Shown in pieces: positions 59,594-64,000 of a stretch of DNA of 64,000 bases. The position numbers and the translations under genes are program-made. The stretch covers positions 396,595-460,594 of the forward strand of contig JACVTC010000129.1 in NCBI GenBank assembly GCA_016946835.1, read 5' to 3'. How positions within the stretch are numbered: position 1 is the stretch's first letter; each line of letters starts with the position of its first letter. The DNA is from Neocallimastix lanati (nom. inval.) (lineage: Eukaryota > Neocallimastigomycota > Neocallimastigomycetes > Neocallimastigales > Neocallimastigaceae). Below the pieces are notes generated by a model. That model did not search any database. It saw only the letters and a program-made list of their open reading frames with translations, and was not told where the DNA came from.

Positions 59594-62359
59594 ATGAATG
59601 AGATAAAGAAGTTAATTGAAGAGAATAATATTAATGAGTTAAAATCTTATACTTTATTTAATAATATTAAATTAAATAAGGTACGTGATAAAGAGCGAGG
59701 GAATTCAACTTCCTTTTTTACTAGTAGCAGTTATAATAATAATAATAGCAATCTCAATAATCCCAATAACCTTAATAATAATACAAATAATCCTAATAAT
59801 AATATAAATAATACTAATACCAATACCAATAATAGTAATAATAATAACAATATAAATACAAATGAGGATACCCCTACTTTTGATGCATTAATATATGCTA
59901 TAGAACATAACGCTAATCTTGAAATTATTGAATATATTATCAATAACTATGGAAATAACGTAAACTATACATTAGACTCCTCTCAGATACCATTATATAA
60001 AGCCATAGAACTGGAATATTTTTCAATAGCTAATTTATTACTTCAAAAAAACGCAAATATCAATTTAGTCAATAGTAATGGACTAAACCTTCTAATACAT
60101 TTTTTTTATAATAGTCAACTGAATTTGAGAATATTAAAGTATATCTTAAAAAATGGTATAAATATTAATTATGAGGATAGTAATGGTAAAAATTTTATAG
60201 AGTATGCAATTTATAATAAGAATGAAACGTATTTGAGACCTATTATAAGTCATTATATCTATGATATACCATTCATAAAAAAAATGATTCTTCTTGCGAA
60301 ACATCGAGTACCACTTACTAATCGTCAGTTAAGAAATTTAGTCCAGCATGAAAAGGATAAGCTTTGTGTCACGAAAGATATGTACATTTCTGCAATTAAT
60401 AATGGAACGCTAGATACTATTCAACAACTGTGGCAAATTCATAATCCATTGGAATTACCAAAATTTGGTTTGGATAATGACTATGAATTATTGATTTGTG
60501 CAGCTAAAAATAATAATATGGGTATAGTGAAATTTTTAATAGAGCAAGGAATTGATGTCAATGAAAGAGAGAAGCATGGCATGACAGCATTAATTGTGGC
60601 TTCCATTATTGGAAACGTAGATATTGTAAAATATCTCATACAACAGGGTATAGAAATCAATGCACAGGAACGGTATGGTTGGTCCGCATTAATGTATGCT
60701 TGTCAAGATGGTAATGAAGAGGTGGTAAAATGTCTCATCGAAAATGGTATTAATTTACATCAGAAGGATATTGAGGGTTGGAATGCCCTTATGATTGCCT
60801 CTAAGAATGGTCATGAAAAAATTGTAAACTACTTAATTGGATGTGGAGCTAATATTAATAGTAAAAATAAAAATCATTTCAATGCCTTGATGACAGCCTG
60901 TGAAAATGGGCATAAAGAGGTGGTCGAATGTTTAATAAATCATCATATCAATATTAATGAAAGAGATAAATATGGAGCCACTGCATTGATGGCCGCCTCT
61001 GAACATGGTCATTTAGAAATTGTTCAATATCTATTGAGGAAAAAAGCAAAGGTTAATGATAAAGATAAACATGGTTGGAATTCATTAATGAATGCCTCAC
61101 AAAATGGGCATGATAAGGTGGTTCAATGTTTAATTGAAAATGGTGCAAATATTCATAGGAAGGATCGAAACGGCTGGACATCACTTATTATCGCTAGCAA
61201 ATATGGCTATGAAGAGGTGGTTAAACTTTTAATTGAACATGGCGCTAATGTTAATGCAAAGAATCATGATGGATGTACCTCTCTGATTACGGCCTCACGT
61301 CACGGTCATATAGATATTATGAATTATTTAATTCAACATGGAGCTAAAATGGATTATCGAAGTTGGGCAGGTACCACAGCATTAATGATTGCTTGTGAAT
61401 ATGGACATTTGGAGGCTGTTGAATGTCTCATCGAACATGGTGCCAATATTAATATTCGAAATAATTTTAATTATACCGCATTAATGATTGCCACTCAAAA
61501 TAATCAAGTTAATATTGTAAAATATTTAATGGAAATTGAAGGAAGGAAAAAGCCAAATCATGGAGATAAACCTTGTTGGTCCACATTAATGATCGCTTCT
61601 CAACATGGTAATGAGGAAATTGTAGAATATGTCATTCAACACGGTCTGGATATTAATACGAAGAGTAGTAAAGGACGGACCCCGTTAATGGTCGCTTCTC
61701 AATATGGAAATTTAAATGTTATTAAAAAATTGGTGGAACATGGTGCTGATTTAACAGCACAATGTCGATTTGGTCGTACAGCATTAATCTATTCCATTAA
61801 AAATAATCATGACGAAGTAGCGAAATATTTAATAGATCATCATGTTCCCTTAAATGAAAAAGATTCTAATGGATGGACTCCGTTAATGTATGCCACTGCA
61901 AATAGTAATATAGAATTAATACAATATTTAATAGATCATGGAGCGAAGGTGAATGAAGTTCAAAGAACCACAACCAAAAATAAAAATAATAGTAATAGTA
62001 ATAGTAATAGTAATAATAATAATAATAATGAATCTACCCCATTATTAATTGCTTCAGAAAGGGGAGATATAGAAACGGTTCTATTTCTTTTAGAAAATGG
62101 AGCCAATATTAATCAAACAAATAAAAACGGAATGACTGCATTAATGATGGCTTCACGTTACGGTCATTTAGATATTGTTCAACATCTTATTGAACAGCAT
62201 GCCTTAATTAATAAAGAAAATAATTATGGCTATACGGCTTTTATCTATGCCAATCAAAATAAACATAAAGAAATTGTTCAATATTTATTGAAACATGGCG
62301 CTCATACCATTAAATGGAATACCTACTTAAAAATTTGTTATAAAGCACTTATAAATTAG
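59594..62359 (+). CDS. ankyrin-repeat protein, 921 aa
   Basis: A single open frame, preceded by in-frame TAG and TAA. The N-terminus MNEIKKLIEENNINELKSYT is of the short helical type seen in fungal ankyrin families. An Asn-rich spacer follows (about 48-95), then three to four divergent repeats (about 98-225), a non-repeat helical stretch (about 226-290) and about 18 regular 33-aa ankyrin repeats (about 293-910, consensus DxxGxTALMxASxxGHxEIVxxLIExGANIN). A second spacer, KNKNNSNSNSNSNNNNNN, splits the repeat before NESTPLL at about 793-811. There is no signal peptide, membrane segment, kinase or F-box domain, so it is probably a cytosolic protein-binding scaffold; its partner is unknown. The relic at 11336-11525 is from the same kind of gene, which suggests a multigene family. 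No intron. Confidence 0.93.
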   Translation: MNEIKKLIEENNINELKSYTLFNNIKLNKVRDKERGNSTSFFTSSSYNNNNSNLNNPNNLNNNTNNPNNNINNTNTNTNNSNNNNNINTNEDTPTFDALIYAIEHNANLEIIEYIINNYGNNVNYTLDSSQIPLYKAIELEYFSIANLLLQKNANINLVNSNGLNLLIHFFYNSQLNLRILKYILKNGININYEDSNGKNFIEYAIYNKNETYLRPIISHYIYDIPFIKKMILLAKHRVPLTNRQLRNLVQHEKDKLCVTKDMYISAINNGTLDTIQQLWQIHNPLELPKFGLDNDYELLICAAKNNNMGIVKFLIEQGIDVNEREKHGMTALIVASIIGNVDIVKYLIQQGIEINAQERYGWSALMYACQDGNEEVVKCLIENGINLHQKDIEGWNALMIASKNGHEKIVNYLIGCGANINSKNKNHFNALMTACENGHKEVVECLINHHININERDKYGATALMAASEHGHLEIVQYLLRKKAKVNDKDKHGWNSLMNASQNGHDKVVQCLIENGANIHRKDRNGWTSLIIASKYGYEEVVKLLIEHGANVNAKNHDGCTSLITASRHGHIDIMNYLIQHGAKMDYRSWAGTTALMIACEYGHLEAVECLIEHGANINIRNNFNYTALMIATQNNQVNIVKYLMEIEGRKKPNHGDKPCWSTLMIASQHGNEEIVEYVIQHGLDINTKSSKGRTPLMVASQYGNLNVIKKLVEHGADLTAQCRFGRTALIYSIKNNHDEVAKYLIDHHVPLNEKDSNGWTPLMYATANSNIELIQYLIDHGAKVNEVQRTTTKNKNNSNSNSNSNNNNNNESTPLLIASERGDIETVLFLLENGANINQTNKNGMTALMMASRYGHLDIVQHLIEQHALINKENNYGYTAFIYANQNKHKEIVQYLLKHGAHTIKWNTYLKICYKALIN

Positions 62360-62415
62360 AAAATAGAATATATATATGAGAAAAAAAATAATATATATAT
62401 CTAATATAAAATAAG

Positions 62416-62452
<37 letters not shown>

Positions 62453-63334
62453 TATAAGAAAAAAAAGTTAAAAATGTATATATATAAAATTAAACATATA
62501 TATATATTAATTTTCCTTTTTTAATTATAATATTTAATATTTATTTATTAAATATAATACCATCATGCTTTTTTTTTTTTTTCTATTTTTTTTTTATTTT
62601 TTTTTTTTTTTTTTACTATTAAATTCTTTTTTCTTTTATTTTTTTTTCGTATATTAACTAATAAATCTATAATTAGTTTAATCCACTTTATTAGTAGTAA
62701 AAAAAAAAAAACAATAATTATAATAATAGTTATACCTAGAAACGCTAATCTATTTTAAATTATACTATTTATTTTTTTTTAATATATTTATTTATTTATT
62801 ATTTTTTTTTAATTTATTTATTTATTTATTTTTATTTATTTATTTATTTATTCTTTTTACTCTTTTAATTTTTAACTTTTTTTTTTTTTTTATTTTTTAT
62901 TTTATTTTATTTTTTTTTATTTTTATTTATTTGAAAGTTATATTAATTTAGTACTTATTAGTTAAATTAATTATAAGTGATCTATACTTTTTAATATAAA
63001 TTTATATTTAATAATCATAATAATCATAATAATCATAATAGTAATTAAATGTATATATAACAAATAAGAAAGGAAACAAAAAAAAAAAAAGTTTACCAAA
63101 ATAAAGTATTTAACTCATAATATTATATAAAAATAATAATAATGAAAAGTATTATTATTACATTATAAATATATATATATATTTAATGTAATAAATGAAA
63201 TTCTACACAACTCAAGAGAAAAAATATTTAAATATGATTTAAAATAAATATACAAAAGATTTTTTTTAATAGTGTTGTATTGATAATTGATTCTTATTAA
63301 AATATAATTTGGTAGTTAATCATGTAATTACTAC

Positions 63335-63399
<65 letters not shown>

Positions 63400-64000
63400 T
63401 TTTTAATAACCCAATAATTATTAAAAGTGATTTATTATATCTATTTTATTATTTTTCATTTTTTATTTTTTAATATATACATATATTGTATTTATTGGTA
63501 TTCTCTATTAATTATTCAACTATATTTTTTTTATTTTATTTTATTTCTACTTCCAGGTTTTTTGTTTCATTTGTTACTGAAAATGTTAAAACCCTAATTT
63601 AATTATAAAATAAAAAAAATTGTATTGAATTATATATTTAATGAAGATAAATAATCAACAAAGTTTAACTTTTTTTTTTTATTTCAGTAACGTATATATA
63701 TTAGAATAATCATTATGTATTACTTTAGAAAAAAAAAATTAATAATATTCGTATATATATGTATTTTTTTTTAAAACAATATTAAATTATGAAATGTTAG
63801 ATTTTCAAATTATTTTAACTTTTAAAAATTTTTTATTATGTACAATATTATATTTCTTTATTAAGTTTTATAATTAAATAATAGAATTAAAAATTTTATT
63901 ATTAATTATTAATTAAAATTTTTAAAGGTTAAATCATGAACGAAAAATCTAAAACAAAAAAAAAAAAAAAAAAAAAAAAAAACGCTACTTTAAATTATAT
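62360..64000. other. AT-rich intergenic DNA
   Basis: (AT)n (62431-62456, 63339-63364), T-tracts, ATTT runs and ATAATC repeats (63012-63038). A strong acceptor-like TTTCTACTTCCAG at 63544-63556 is followed by a short open frame (FFVSFVTENVKTLI and TAA at 63602). Otherwise nothing seen. Confidence 0.6.

Overview
The window looks like nuclear DNA of an anaerobic gut fungus (Neocallimastigomycota). This is inferred from the text alone: the non-coding DNA is almost only A and T, with long A/T homopolymers and micro- and minisatellites. A few intron-less genes of clearly higher GC stand out as islands. They include a long ankyrin protein with Asn-rich spacers, a Ser/Thr-rich fungal-type protein, and a protein that resembles those of rumen and gut Clostridia. 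Dictyostelium-like or Plasmodium-like genomes share the base composition, but not this gene mix. No rRNA, tRNA or CRISPR was recognised.

Layout. 1-9.4 kb: AT-rich DNA with decayed coding relics, a possible two-exon secreted protein start (1552-1957), a small GC-richer ORF (5475-5705), a 14-bp inverted repeat and an A-tract-spaced tandem repeat. 9387-10565: an intact tocopherol-cyclase-like gene, probably gained from bacteria. 11.3 kb: a frameshifted ankyrin fragment. 12.2 kb: a perfect 21-bp-stem hairpin. 13437-19811: a complete Ty1/copia retrotransposon with identical 320-bp LTRs, a 5-bp target duplication, a half-tRNA-type primer site and an open 1,879-codon polyprotein. 19.8-44.2 kb: mostly heptamer, pentamer and trinucleotide satellites, with isolated GC-richer islands that look like short exons (best at 35884-36045, 38063-38273 and 39871-40002). 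44264-47014: a Ser-rich, probably disordered protein. 48-50 kb: a cluster of GC-containing microsatellites. 50026-52900: an old, internally deleted copia element of a different family. 53.2-54.1 kb: an unidentified coding relic. 54-57 kb: heptamer satellites. 59594-62359: a 921-aa ankyrin-repeat protein.

The genes do not form a pathway; they are separate transcription units in a repeat-rich, accessory-looking region. The most informative points are three. Both unrelated-looking copia elements carry a primer site complementary to the anticodon arm of a lysine (CUU) tRNA. The cyclase-like gene looks bacterial. The large satellites are all heptamers. The exon-like islands suggest that one or more intron-rich genes between 22 and 40 kb are being missed by single-ORF searches.
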